From Acidobacteriota bacterium (lineage in GTDB: Bacteria > Acidobacteriota > Blastocatellia > Pyrinomonadales > Pyrinomonadaceae): a stretch of 64,000 nucleotides of DNA. Under the pieces are notes generated by a model. It searched no databases. It was not told where the DNA came from and saw only the letters and a program-made list of their open reading frames with translations. The DNA lies in assembly GCA_019639175.1 (NCBI GenBank), contig JAHBSK010000001.1:124001-188000 (forward strand). Reading direction: 5' to 3'. Of the stretch, positions 6,334 to 14,057 are shown piece after piece (position 1 is the first letter of the stretch; the number at the start of each line of letters is the position of its first letter). Made by a program: the position numbers and the translations under genes.

Positions 6334-7745
6334 GATCAACAAAATTATTAGTTACATTGCTTTTGCTGTTGTCGCTGTCTGATATTGGTTTTGGACGGTC
6401 GTCTAAAAACCTCTCTTATGCAGAAAGAGTTGACCTGCTCATAGTTGGCGGGACGGTCGTGACGATGGATGCGGGGCGGCGGGTGATAGAGGACGGTGCG
6501 GTTGCGGTCAGCGGCGGCAAGGTGGTTGCGGTCGGCACGCGGGCGGAGATGGCGAAAGGCTATCGTGCAAAGCAGACCGTCAACGCGGCAGGAAAGGCTG
6601 TCATTCCGGGCCTGATAAACGCTCATACACATATCCCGATGGTTTTGTTTCGTGGTATCTCGGACGACCTTGACCTCAACGATTGGCTGACGCGGTTTAT
6701 ATTTCCGGCTGAGGCGAAAAATGTCGATGAGGCGTTCGTCCGCGTCGGAACACGGCTTGGGCTGGCCGAAATGATACGCGGCGGAACGACGACATACGCC
6801 GATATGTATTATTTTGAGGACGCCATCGCCGATGAAACAAAAAAAGCCGGCGTTCGCGGACTGCTCGGACAAACGCTGATAGATTTTCCCGTACCTGATG
6901 CAAAAACACCTGCCGAAGGCATGGCCCTGGCAGAGAAATTTGTTAAAAAATGGCAGAATGATCCGCTGATAACGCCCGCCATTGCACCGCACGCTCCTTA
7001 CACGATCTCGACCGAAAATCTAAAGGCGATGAAGGCCCTCGCCGACAAGGTTAACGCTCCGCTGATAATCCACGTTGCCGAAACCCGCAAAGAGGTCAGC
7101 GACATCACCGAGCAAAAAGGCCATTCGCCGATGGCGTATCTGGACAGCATCGGGTTTCTCGGCGGACGTGTGCTGGCGGCACATACGGTCTTTTTGACAG
7201 ATGCTGAAATTGACCTGATGAAGGCAAAGAACGTCGGGTCAGCTCATTGCCCTCATTCCAATATGAAACTTGCGTCGGGCTTTGCTCCCGTGCCGCAGAT
7301 GCTTGCCAAGGATATTGCTCTCGGGCTGGGAACTGACGGAGCTGCCTCGAACAACGACCTGAATATGTGGGAAGAGATCGACGCTGCCGCAAAGCTGCAC
7401 AAGGTCTTCACCGGCGACCCAAAGGTCGTGACCGCCGAACAGGCGTTTGAGATGGCAACCATTCGCGGAGCGCGTGCCGTCCACATGGCGGACAAGATCG
7501 GTTCCATCGAAACCGGCAAGCTCGCCGACATCGCCATCGTCGATCTGAACGGCCTTCACCAGACGCCGATGTACAACATCTATTCCCACCTTGTTTACAC
7601 AACAAAGGCGTCTGATGTTGAAACCGTCATCATAAACGGACGCGTTGTTATGCAAAACCGCCGTTTGCTCACGCTAAATGAAAGTGCTATAAAAAAAGAT
7701 GCAGCAGCATATCGCAATAAAATCATCAAAAGTTTGAATGAATGA
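6330..7745 (+). CDS. Exported amidohydrolase, MTA/SAH-deaminase-like
   Basis: Amidohydrolase of the ATZ/TRZ and 5-methylthioadenosine/S-adenosylhomocysteine deaminase family. Metal-binding H99 and H101 lie in NAHTHIPM; further ligands come from APHAPYT, IHVAET and GTDGAASNNDLNMWEE, and a C-terminal composite beta domain ends with IADIAIVDLNG-like strands. Family members deaminate adenosine-type or s-triazine substrates and are normally cytoplasmic. This one begins with a basic-then-hydrophobic leader (MRSTKLLVTLLLLLSLSDIG) that looks like a signal peptide, with cleavage near residue 22, so a periplasmic enzyme is predicted. Substrate uncertain. It starts inside the stop of the preceding small gene. 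Confidence 0.85.
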   Translation: MRSTKLLVTLLLLLSLSDIGFGRSSKNLSYAERVDLLIVGGTVVTMDAGRRVIEDGAVAVSGGKVVAVGTRAEMAKGYRAKQTVNAAGKAVIPGLINAHTHIPMVLFRGISDDLDLNDWLTRFIFPAEAKNVDEAFVRVGTRLGLAEMIRGGTTTYADMYYFEDAIADETKKAGVRGLLGQTLIDFPVPDAKTPAEGMALAEKFVKKWQNDPLITPAIAPHAPYTISTENLKAMKALADKVNAPLIIHVAETRKEVSDITEQKGHSPMAYLDSIGFLGGRVLAAHTVFLTDAEIDLMKAKNVGSAHCPHSNMKLASGFAPVPQMLAKDIALGLGTDGAASNNDLNMWEEIDAAAKLHKVFTGDPKVVTAEQAFEMATIRGARAVHMADKIGSIETGKLADIAIVDLNGLHQTPMYNIYSHLVYTTKASDVETVIINGRVVMQNRRLLTLNESAIKKDAAAYRNKIIKSLNE

Positions 7746-7750
7746 TATAC

Positions 7751-7781
7751 GCGGGTGACAGAGACCCGCTTTTGCGGTTTT
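7751..7781 (+). terminator. Intrinsic terminator after the amidohydrolase gene
   Basis: GCGGGT (7751-7756) pairs with ACCCGC (7764-7769) and is followed by TTTTGCGGTTTT. It lies six bases after the stop codon at 7745. Confidence 0.75.
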
Positions 7782-7870
7782 ACAGGTCATTTATAGTGAG
7801 CATTCATAACTAATATAAAGTAGTTCGCTTTGGCCTTTACGGAAAATTAAAGTCAGCAAGGAGGACTGAA

Positions 7871-9094
7871 ATGCCGTTAAATGTCAAAAGGTTATTTGGT
7901 TCAGCATTATTGGTATTATCTGCATTTATAATTTCTTCATCGGCGCAGGAACAGCCTGCGGCCGCAAAAGAACCTGCCAGCGAAACAACTGAAAAAGAAA
8001 AAAGAGAACCGACCGCAGCGGAAATAACGCATCAGCGCGTTGCAAAGGCAAAGGCGTTCATAGCCGTTCGCAACTATGCTTCGGCCGTACACGAACTGGA
8101 AATGATCCGCCGTGAAACCGCCGAGCCTTCTGTCCATTCCGTTGCCAACGTCCTGTTAATGTACAGCTATTTTGAGCAGGGAAATTACAAAAGGGCACAG
8201 CAGTTTTTGACCGATCTTTTTGGTTCGTACAGGTCAAATAATGCTCATTCCGAAACATATTATTCGGCGGTTGCCGGACAGGTGATAAAAGGGTCGCGTG
8301 ACAAGGTCGAACGTTACAGAAAACTCGGGATCGCGTTGAACGACCGCAGCTTGCCGCTGGAGGCGATAAACGACATCGAACAGATGCGCGTCACTCTGGA
8401 AATGATAGTTGAACAGGCAAGAGAAATAAGCGCGGAAAAAGAACGCATACCGGTTCTTATGCCGCTTCTTGAAGAAGCGACCGCCGTCAGAGGATTGCTG
8501 GCAAGAGATGATTATGACGCCAGACGCTGGCGTGACGAGATAGCCGACACACGTGAGCAGATCGCCAATTCGCAAAGCGTTGTTCTGAACGCGATACTGG
8601 AAACGCCGATCACAGAAGCACCGGCACAAACGCCGGCTGTGCTTACAGAAGAAGCTGACATTGCAGAAGAACAGGCGCCGCAAACAGAAACTCCTGCCGA
8701 GTCCGAGCCGGTTCAGAACGATGCGGATCGTCCGGTCAAGATAGTGGGCGCATCCCAAACGGCCACAGACGAAAAAGATCAGGAAAACATCTCCGATGAG
8801 CCATCGAACCTGAAAGAGCCGATAGAGGCCGGAGCGCTGAATGGATATGCGGTAAATAATCCGCCGCCCGCATATCCGACGGCGGCTCGCCAGCTAAGGG
8901 CGACCGGAGTTGTCAGGGTTGATGTCGTCGTTGACGAAGAGGGAAATGTTGCGGAGATCGTAAAGACACAGGGCCACACTTTGCTGCAAAACGCGGCCCG
9001 TGATGCTGTGAAAAAATGGAAGTTCAAACCGTTCACACGTGACGGCCGCCCTGTCAGCGCAACCGGCTACATCAATTTCAATTTCTCACTTTAG
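7871..9094 (+). CDS. Secreted TPR/TonB C-terminal-domain protein
   Basis: 407 residues. A signal peptide (residues 1-25, ending ISSSAQ) is followed by a charged linker, an alpha-helical TPR-like region (about 48-140), an acidic Pro/Glu/Thr-rich linker (about 245-320) and a TonB C-terminal domain (about 325-407: PPPAYPTAARQLRATGVVRV...KKWKFKPF). TonB C-terminal domains bind the TonB box of outer-membrane receptors, but this protein has a cleavable leader instead of an N-terminal membrane anchor. It may be a periplasmic scaffold rather than a true energy transducer. A strong ribosome binding site (AAGGAGG, 7859-7865) fixes the ATG. It converges with aspS with six bases between. Confidence 0.85.
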   Translation: MPLNVKRLFGSALLVLSAFIISSSAQEQPAAAKEPASETTEKEKREPTAAEITHQRVAKAKAFIAVRNYASAVHELEMIRRETAEPSVHSVANVLLMYSYFEQGNYKRAQQFLTDLFGSYRSNNAHSETYYSAVAGQVIKGSRDKVERYRKLGIALNDRSLPLEAINDIEQMRVTLEMIVEQAREISAEKERIPVLMPLLEEATAVRGLLARDDYDARRWRDEIADTREQIANSQSVVLNAILETPITEAPAQTPAVLTEEADIAEEQAPQTETPAESEPVQNDADRPVKIVGASQTATDEKDQENISDEPSNLKEPIEAGALNGYAVNNPPPAYPTAARQLRATGVVRVDVVVDEEGNVAEIVKTQGHTLLQNAARDAVKKWKFKPFTRDGRPVSATGYINFNFSL

Positions 9095-9100
9095 GACAAA

Positions 9101-10936
9101 TTATTCCGCCACTCTGACGCCGAGTTCATCCAACTGCGCAGTGTCAACCTCACCCGGTGAATCCATCATCAGATCCTGAGCCGACGCGGTTTTCGGGAAC
9201 GCCATAACGTCGCGGATATTCTCGGTTCCGCACAGGATCATGCATGTCCGCTCGATACCGGCGGCAAAACCGCCGTGCGGCGGCGTGCCGTATTCGAGCG
9301 CGTCGAGGAAAAATCCAAAGCGTTCGCGTGCCTTTTCCGGTGACAGGCCGAGCGCCTTAAAGTTCAGCGCCTGAATATCCTTTTGGTGGATGCGTATCGA
9401 ACCGCCGGCACATTCGTAACCATTGATGACGGCATCGTATGCCTTTGCGCGAACCTTGCCCAACAGATGTTTTTGCGACGGGTCATTGACCGCTGTCTTG
9501 AACATTTCCAGGTCTTCGTCCATCGGCGATGTGAACGGATGATGTGCCGCGATGTATTCGTCCGCCTCGTCGTCGTGTTCAAACATCGGAAATTCCGTCA
9601 CGATAAGGCATTCGTATTTGGTTCGGTCGATGAGGTCTTCACGTCTTGCGACCTCTTGCCGCAACGCTCCGAGCGAAGCGGCAACAACTGACTTGCGTCC
9701 GGCGACGATCAGAACGGCATCGCCTTCGACGGCGCCGGATGTTTTTATCAATCGACCGATGGTTTCTTCGCCGAGGACTTTCATCAGGGACGAAGTTGGA
9801 GCCAAGTCGCTATCGCTCCCGGTTCTGACAGGAACCTTTATCCACGCCATTGCTCCCGCACCGTAGCGCTTTACAAATTCCTGAAGTTCGTCCGTCTGTT
9901 TTCGCGAATAATCGGCCTTGCCTTTAACGGTGATGCATTTTATCTCGCCGCCCTTGGCAAGCGTGTCGGCGAACGGTGCAAAATCGGTGTCTTTCAGGTT
10001 TTCGCTCAGGTCGATCAGCTCCATTCCGAATCGCAGATCGGGTTTGTCGCTGCCGTATCGACGCATCGCTTCGGCGTATGTCATTCGCGGCCATTCGGCG
10101 GGCAGATCGATATTTCCGACCGTTTTCATCACATGATTGAACATTCCCTCCATTTCGCGATAGACCTGTTCGCGATTGACGAAGGACATTTCCATATCAA
10201 GCTGCGTGAACTCCGGCTGGCGGTCTGCGCGGAGGTCTTCGTCACGAAAGCAGCGGGCGATCTGGTAATACTTGTCAAAACCGGCGATCATCGTGATCTG
10301 CTTCAATATCTGCGGCGATTGCGGCAGGGCGAAAAATTTGCCGGTGTGGATGCGTGACGGCACGATAAAATCGCGCGCGCCTTCGGGAGTGGATTTGAGC
10401 AGGATCGGTGTTTCTATTTCGATAAACCCTTGCGTGTCAAAATATTCGCGAATGGCCTTTACAGCCTTTGCACGTGTGCGGATGTTGTTTTGCAACTGTG
10501 GACGACGCAGATCAAGATAACGATATTTCAGCCGCGTGTCCTCGGCGGCGAGGTTTTCAGAACCGGCGACCTCAAGCTGAAACGGCGGCACGGCGGCATC
10601 GTTCAGAACAAGCAGTTCGCTGACCTTTACCTCGATGTCGCCGGTCGCGAGCTTTGCATTACGCGCATTATCATCGCGTGCAACAACATTGCCTTTTATC
10701 GCGATGACAAATTCGCCGCGAATGTTTTTTGCCTTTGCATGAGCTTTTTCAGCGGTCTCTTCGCTGACGACGACCTGCGTCACACCTTCGCGGTCGCGAA
10801 GGTCAATGAACGTAAAAACGCCAAAGTCGCGCTTCTTTGCGACCCAGCCCATAAGCACGACCTGTTCGCCGACGTCCGATCCGCGCAGTTCGCCGCACGT
10901 GTGCGTGCGTTCCAAATTTCCTAAAGTGTCTAACAT
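9101..10936 (-). CDS. aspS: Aspartyl-tRNA synthetase
   Basis: Charges tRNA-Asp, possibly also tRNA-Asn. The bacterial-type product is 611 residues. The start at 10936 (MLDTLGNLERTHTCGELR) matches the family N-terminus; the frame runs 43 codons further upstream but only through a palindromic leader. OB-fold anticodon-binding domain at about 10-110, class II motif 2 FRDEDLRADRQPEFTQLD, the GAD insertion domain in the middle, and motif 3 GGFAAGIERTCMIL. Inside the GAD region VRTGSDSD is encoded by a 24-bp sequence repeated in the cdsA-uppS gap (9806-9829). No ribosome binding site is evident. Confidence 0.96.
   Translation of the reverse strand: MLDTLGNLERTHTCGELRGSDVGEQVVLMGWVAKKRDFGVFTFIDLRDREGVTQVVVSEETAEKAHAKAKNIRGEFVIAIKGNVVARDDNARNAKLATGDIEVKVSELLVLNDAAVPPFQLEVAGSENLAAEDTRLKYRYLDLRRPQLQNNIRTRAKAVKAIREYFDTQGFIEIETPILLKSTPEGARDFIVPSRIHTGKFFALPQSPQILKQITMIAGFDKYYQIARCFRDEDLRADRQPEFTQLDMEMSFVNREQVYREMEGMFNHVMKTVGNIDLPAEWPRMTYAEAMRRYGSDKPDLRFGMELIDLSENLKDTDFAPFADTLAKGGEIKCITVKGKADYSRKQTDELQEFVKRYGAGAMAWIKVPVRTGSDSDLAPTSSLMKVLGEETIGRLIKTSGAVEGDAVLIVAGRKSVVAASLGALRQEVARREDLIDRTKYECLIVTEFPMFEHDDEADEYIAAHHPFTSPMDEDLEMFKTAVNDPSQKHLLGKVRAKAYDAVINGYECAGGSIRIHQKDIQALNFKALGLSPEKARERFGFFLDALEYGTPPHGGFAAGIERTCMILCGTENIRDVMAFPKTASAQDLMMDSPGEVDTAQLDELGVRVAE
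9806..9829. repeat. 24-bp dispersed repeat inside aspS
   Basis: Matches 15025-15048 at 23 of 24 positions in the same orientation. Here it lies in frame on the minus strand and encodes VRTGSDSD in a surface-loop-like part of AspRS; the other copy is intergenic. Confidence 0.7.
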
Positions 10937-10946
10937 ATATTCTTTG

Positions 10947-11020
10947 CCCACGAAAGGCACTAAAATCACAAAAAAATGAAGAAAAGTTCTTATTTTAGTG
11001 TCTTTGGTGCGTTTCGTGGG
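10947..11020. repeat. Imperfect palindrome just upstream of aspS
   Basis: CCCACGAAA (10947-10955) pairs with TTTCGTGGG (11012-11020), and CACTAAAA (10958-10965) with TTTTAGTG (10993-11000). It sits ten bases from the aspS start and would be a long stem in the leader RNA. It resembles the other intergenic palindromes in this window. Confidence 0.65.
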
Positions 11021-11021
11021 G

Positions 11022-11060
11022 AAACAAAAAACGCCTTTCGGTTCAACACAATCGAAAGGC
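11022..11060 (-). terminator. Intrinsic terminator behind hicAB
   Basis: Read on the minus strand, CGCCTTTCG (from 11052) pairs with CGAAAGGCG (to 11032) and is followed by TTTTTTG. It ends the hicAB transcript before aspS. Confidence 0.75.
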
Positions 11061-11216
11061 GGCACGCTAAATATTTAACATGCTCGCCAGTCAATTATTG
11101 TCATCGTTAAACCGAACTGCGTTCATAAAAATGAGATGATACAGGAATTTCCCCGGTTTTGGCAAACTTCCGGCAGTATTCTACTTTTTAACAACAAGCC
11201 TCGATTTAGCTATCTT

Positions 11217-11585
11217 TCAAGCATTTTTTCTGCGGGGCCTGTTTTTGACGACTGCTGTGAATACCTCTTCGCCAAACTGATTTATGCTTTTTCCGGCTCT
11301 GGCGGCTGCCTCGGCTATTTGGGCGTGCAGATCTCCGTCAAACCGAAACAGTATCTTTCCTGAATATGGTTTTATCTTCCTGCCCTCTTTTTTGCTTAGT
11401 TCCAAATGCAATTCAATTGATTCCTTGAATGCCGATTTAAGTTCTCTGAGCGATGTCCCATGAAACGACATAACGTGCTTTGGGCCGAGTCCAAGAACGC
11501 GACCAACAAAAACGTCATCTTCCGGTGAATATTCGATCTTTGCCTTAAATCCCTTATATTCCAATGTGTTATTCATCCGGTTCAA
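11217..11585 (-). CDS. hicB: HicB-family antitoxin
   Basis: 122 residues. An N-terminal HicB-like RNase-H-type fold (YKGFKAKIEYSPEDDVFVGRVLG, then a segment ending FHGTSLRELKSAFKESIELHLE) is followed by a ribbon-helix-helix-like C-terminus (FRFDGDLHAQIAEAAARAGKSINQFGEEVF) that would bind the operator. HicB neutralises the HicA mRNA interferase. It overlaps the 3' end of hicA by 17 bases, so translation is probably coupled. The start is at 11585, with a second Met three codons on. Confidence 0.85.
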   Translation of the reverse strand: MNRMNNTLEYKGFKAKIEYSPEDDVFVGRVLGLGPKHVMSFHGTSLRELKSAFKESIELHLELSKKEGRKIKPYSGKILFRFDGDLHAQIAEAAARAGKSINQFGEEVFTAVVKNRPRRKNA

Positions 11586-11832
11586 CTCCTAAAAACTCAA
11601 GTATCTTTCTGGCGTCCTCTACCTGATATCGCTTTGCTTCTTTTCCGGGATGCGGGCGATGTTGATCGTATTTTGTTCCTTCGGGAAATGATATGCGAAT
11701 GGCGGAACCTTTTCCCTCATGCAGGACACCTCCGAGAGAGATGAACAGCTTCTCTATATCAGAAAACTTTATGTTTGCTCTGGTCGGTTTATCAAATATT
11801 GCCCGAACTGTCGCTTTATGTTTTCTATTCAT
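11569..11832 (-). CDS. hicA: HicA-family mRNA interferase toxin
   Basis: 87 residues from the ATG at 11832. A dsRNA-binding-like alpha/beta fold: FSDIEKLFISLGGVLHEGKGSAIRI, with FPEGTKYDQHRPHPGKEAKRYQVEDARKIL supplying the catalytic His (HRPHPG). HicA toxins cleave mRNA. This is the longer HicA form that carries an extra strand before the His. The upstream palindrome at 11846-11863 is a likely HicB operator. The promoter's -35 overlaps the stop of a displaced cdsA 3' end (copy C). Confidence 0.85.
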   Translation of the reverse strand: MNRKHKATVRAIFDKPTRANIKFSDIEKLFISLGGVLHEGKGSAIRISFPEGTKYDQHRPHPGKEAKRYQVEDARKILEFLGVEPDE

Positions 11833-11843
11833 CTCACATAAAT

Positions 11844-11874
11844 ATGATAGCATACATGCTATCACACCCGTCAA
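11844..11874 (-). promoter_or_regulatory. hicAB promoter with palindromic operator
   Basis: On the minus strand TTGACG (11869-11874) and TATCAT (11844-11849) are separated by 19 bases. The perfect inverted repeat GATAGCAT-AC-ATGCTATC (11846-11863) fills the spacer and overlaps the -10, as expected for an autorepressed toxin-antitoxin operon. Confidence 0.7.
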
Positions 11875-11960
11875 AAATAAAATCTTGCAAAATAATACAG
11901 GATCGGTGCATTGAAGAGCAGGTCGTCGTGGCTAGGGCTGATGCTCGGCGCCGAGGTTTA
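11874..11960 (-). repeat. Copy C of the cdsA 3' end (displaced)
   Basis: The first 49 bases match cdsA 14064-14112 at 43 positions. On the minus strand they read LLFNAPILYYFARFYF then stop, against cdsA LLFNAPILYYFARFYFG. Most base changes are synonymous. Weaker homology continues (SISPSHDD against the cdsA ILPGHGG region) with small deletions until about 11960. It is not part of an intact gene; it is the most distant of the copies from cdsA. Confidence 0.8.
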
Positions 11961-12024
11961 TTTCGCCAAAATTAAGGCGAGAGCAAGCAACAAACCGTCT
12001 AAAAGGTGGTGTTTTGGTTCGCAA

Positions 12025-13161
12025 TTAACGATAGCTATCACTGAATGCAATTACAAACTTCATCGCATCCGCTTCGGTATCGAAAATATACAGCCCGACA
12101 TTGGAAAATCGTGCCGAGGAGCCGTTTTGCGGCATACCCTTGCGTTCTGCCTGGTTGAGATAAAGTTTGATCGCTGAAGCAGCGGCTGGGATCTTGAATA
12201 TGCCCCAATTAGTTGCCCATTTATTGACCTCACCGAGTTCGCAAAGCATTCGCTGGCCTTGTAACGGCTGATCTTCCACTTTTGTCCCGCTCATCCAGCG
12301 TCCATACAGGGTGGGCAATCCGGTAATGCCTTCATCGTCAAGACGCTCACTCGAACATCGGCTGATAAGCAATGCAAACTTACCGTCGGAATTGCTCGGA
12401 ACCGCAACATCCTGAGAGAAAGATGCTCCATTTCGCAATATAAACACAGAGTCGTTTGTTGCTTTTTCAATCGAGGCCTCGCCGGTCATTTTCCAGACAG
12501 ACATTCCCGCAGGATCATCCAAACTGCGAATAAGATTGGTCGAAGCGTCTAACACGGATTCAGGTCGCTCCTTGTCATCGGCAAATGGCAACCGGTGGCT
12601 TGACCAGATCACTCCGTTATCGAACTTAACGGTGGCATTTACCAGAACAACCTCTGAAAAATCAGAAAGCCCTGTCCGTTTTTCTATGCCCTCATTGGCC
12701 AGCTTATAATGCGTCTCACTTCTGGAGATCTGTATATTTTCGCCCGGAGCGATCAACGGCTTTTCGGTTTTTTCAAACCGAGCACTCAGATCTCGTCCAT
12801 ATTCCAGCGAGAACCCCGAAGGCGTGCCGTTGGCCCTGGTTTCCGGTAAAGAAAAATGCAGTCGGATGGATCTGATCGGGATGCCAGAGATATTTTTAAG
12901 CTCGACCGCCAAGCCTTTAAGCCAATCTTTAGAAGCTTCAAACGGCTCTCCAACAGCTATTTGTTTCCCTTCCACTGAGATCGAAACGATCGTTACCGCT
13001 CTCATTTCGGTCGGCACCATGTTGCCGTTTTGAGCTGAAATGCTGTCTGATGCCGGGTAATTGTTCGGTTGTGTAATGACAGTTCTTTTCGCAGTTTGGG
13101 CAAGAGAAGATAGGACAATAAAACACATCATCACAACTGCCAACATAAGTGATCTGATCAT
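12025..13161 (-). CDS. Secreted protein of unknown function
   Basis: 378 residues with a clear signal peptide (MIRSLMLAVVMMCFIVLSSL, cleavage near AQ at 22). The mature part has a beta-rich first half (KGLAVELKNISGIPIRSIRLHFSL; IVSISVEGKQIAVGEPF), reminiscent of an immunoglobulin-like domain, and a second half with possible carbohydrate- or lectin-like strands (GLYIFDTEADAMKFV at the end). No family recognised. It sits between copies B and C of the cdsA 3' end, so I infer it arrived as cargo in a separate insertion from the papain-fold pair. Confidence 0.75.
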   Translation of the reverse strand: MIRSLMLAVVMMCFIVLSSLAQTAKRTVITQPNNYPASDSISAQNGNMVPTEMRAVTIVSISVEGKQIAVGEPFEASKDWLKGLAVELKNISGIPIRSIRLHFSLPETRANGTPSGFSLEYGRDLSARFEKTEKPLIAPGENIQISRSETHYKLANEGIEKRTGLSDFSEVVLVNATVKFDNGVIWSSHRLPFADDKERPESVLDASTNLIRSLDDPAGMSVWKMTGEASIEKATNDSVFILRNGASFSQDVAVPSNSDGKFALLISRCSSERLDDEGITGLPTLYGRWMSGTKVEDQPLQGQRMLCELGEVNKWATNWGIFKIPAAASAIKLYLNQAERKGMPQNGSSARFSNVGLYIFDTEADAMKFVIAFSDSYR

Positions 13162-13248
13162 GTAGGTTTATACCTCCGCCGTCCAGCCTTATAAGCGCAG
13201 ATATTATACACAAAATATTCTTTTTTGGGGTAAAAATTTGCCGGTTTA

Positions 13249-13297
13249 AAAATAAAATCTTGTGAAATAGTACAAGATCGTAGCGTCCAGGAGCGGG
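13249..13297 (-). repeat. Copy B of the cdsA 3' end (displaced)
   Basis: 41 of 49 bases match cdsA 14064-14112. In the cdsA frame on the minus strand it encodes LLDATILYYFTRFYF then stop. Same orientation as cdsA and copy C. Confidence 0.8.
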
Positions 13298-13308
13298 GGA
13301 TATTAAGA

Positions 13309-13578
13309 TCAAACCAAGGCAAGTAATTCTCGTTCAACATTTGCGTCTTGACGTGTAAATACCGGCTCGGGATCAGTAAAATGCTTTATTTTTTTTAACA
13401 ATCTCTGTGCGACACTCGGCGACACTATTCGAAGGATCTTCCTTAGATCCTCGGGAAAATCTACGGCAAAAAGTTCTCCTTCAACATACGTGAATTCATA
13501 TTTTTTTGATTTGCCCGCGATCAGGAGTTTTATCTCTCCTTTTCCTTTTTGCTTTTTGCTTATTTCTAAAAGTTCCAT
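13309..13578 (-). CDS. Small protein paired with a papain-fold gene
   Basis: 89 residues, lysine-rich, with an N-terminal beta segment (MELLEISKKQKGKGEIKLLIAGKSKKYEF) followed by helices (FPEDLRKILRIVSPSVAQRLLKKIKHF). Unrecognised. It overlaps the end of the papain-fold gene by 13 bases, so the two are co-translated. Such a tight pair could be an enzyme with its inhibitor or immunity protein, but that is inference only. Confidence 0.65.
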   Translation of the reverse strand: MELLEISKKQKGKGEIKLLIAGKSKKYEFTYVEGELFAVDFPEDLRKILRIVSPSVAQRLLKKIKHFTDPEPVFTRQDANVERELLALV

Positions 13579-14048
13579 CTGAATATCACCTCACCATTCC
13601 AATGTCTGAAAAACTCAAAAAGAGAAACTTTATATGACGTTGCGTCCCAGGGGTCATAGATAACCAATTTATTGTCATCGGCTTCTTTAACTAACACCAA
13701 ATGACCTAACGGACTTCCGTCTCTAATCACTGCTCCAAACTGCCCGCTGCCGATCAAGACTGAAAGAGCTTTTCTCTGAACAATCAAACCGTTCCAACTT
13801 TTACCATCTTCGTTTGCGTCCACTTTGTTTAGAAAGGCTGCCAAACGAACGATATCAGATGGTTGTCCAATTATATCAATTATCGCCTCCTGAGACACTA
13901 TAATTCCCCGGTCGCGAAGTAACATTTCACCGACGGCAGCAACACATGAATAAGGCGTCAATTGCTTGACCACGGAGTTGTCAGAGATCTCGCCTATAAC
14001 TCGCCAGGAACTTCCCGACCCGATCTGTTTTATCACGATCAATGACAT
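13566..14048 (-). CDS. Papain-fold (C39-like) cysteine peptidase-like protein
   Basis: 160 residues, no signal peptide. A catalytic Cys at 35 in LTPYSCVAAVGEMLL starts the first helix, His116 lies in SPLGHLVLVKE and Asp132 in VIYDPWD, in the order and spacing of papain-like and peptidase-C39-like domains. Similar stand-alone domains serve as peptidases, transglutaminase-like enzymes or toxin domains. It starts nine bases behind cdsA and is followed by the 89-residue gene. I infer cargo inserted at the cdsA 3' end. Substrate unknown. Confidence 0.7.
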   Translation of the reverse strand: MSLIVIKQIGSGSSWRVIGEISDNSVVKQLTPYSCVAAVGEMLLRDRGIIVSQEAIIDIIGQPSDIVRLAAFLNKVDANEDGKSWNGLIVQRKALSVLIGSGQFGAVIRDGSPLGHLVLVKEADDNKLVIYDPWDATSYKVSLFEFFRHWNGEVIFRWNF

Positions 14049-14057
14049 ACACTTGAT

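Noticed and set aside
10936..11065. Extended N-terminus of AspRS
   Set aside because: The extra 43 codons run through a palindromic repeat and a terminator; family alignment starts at the Met at 10936.
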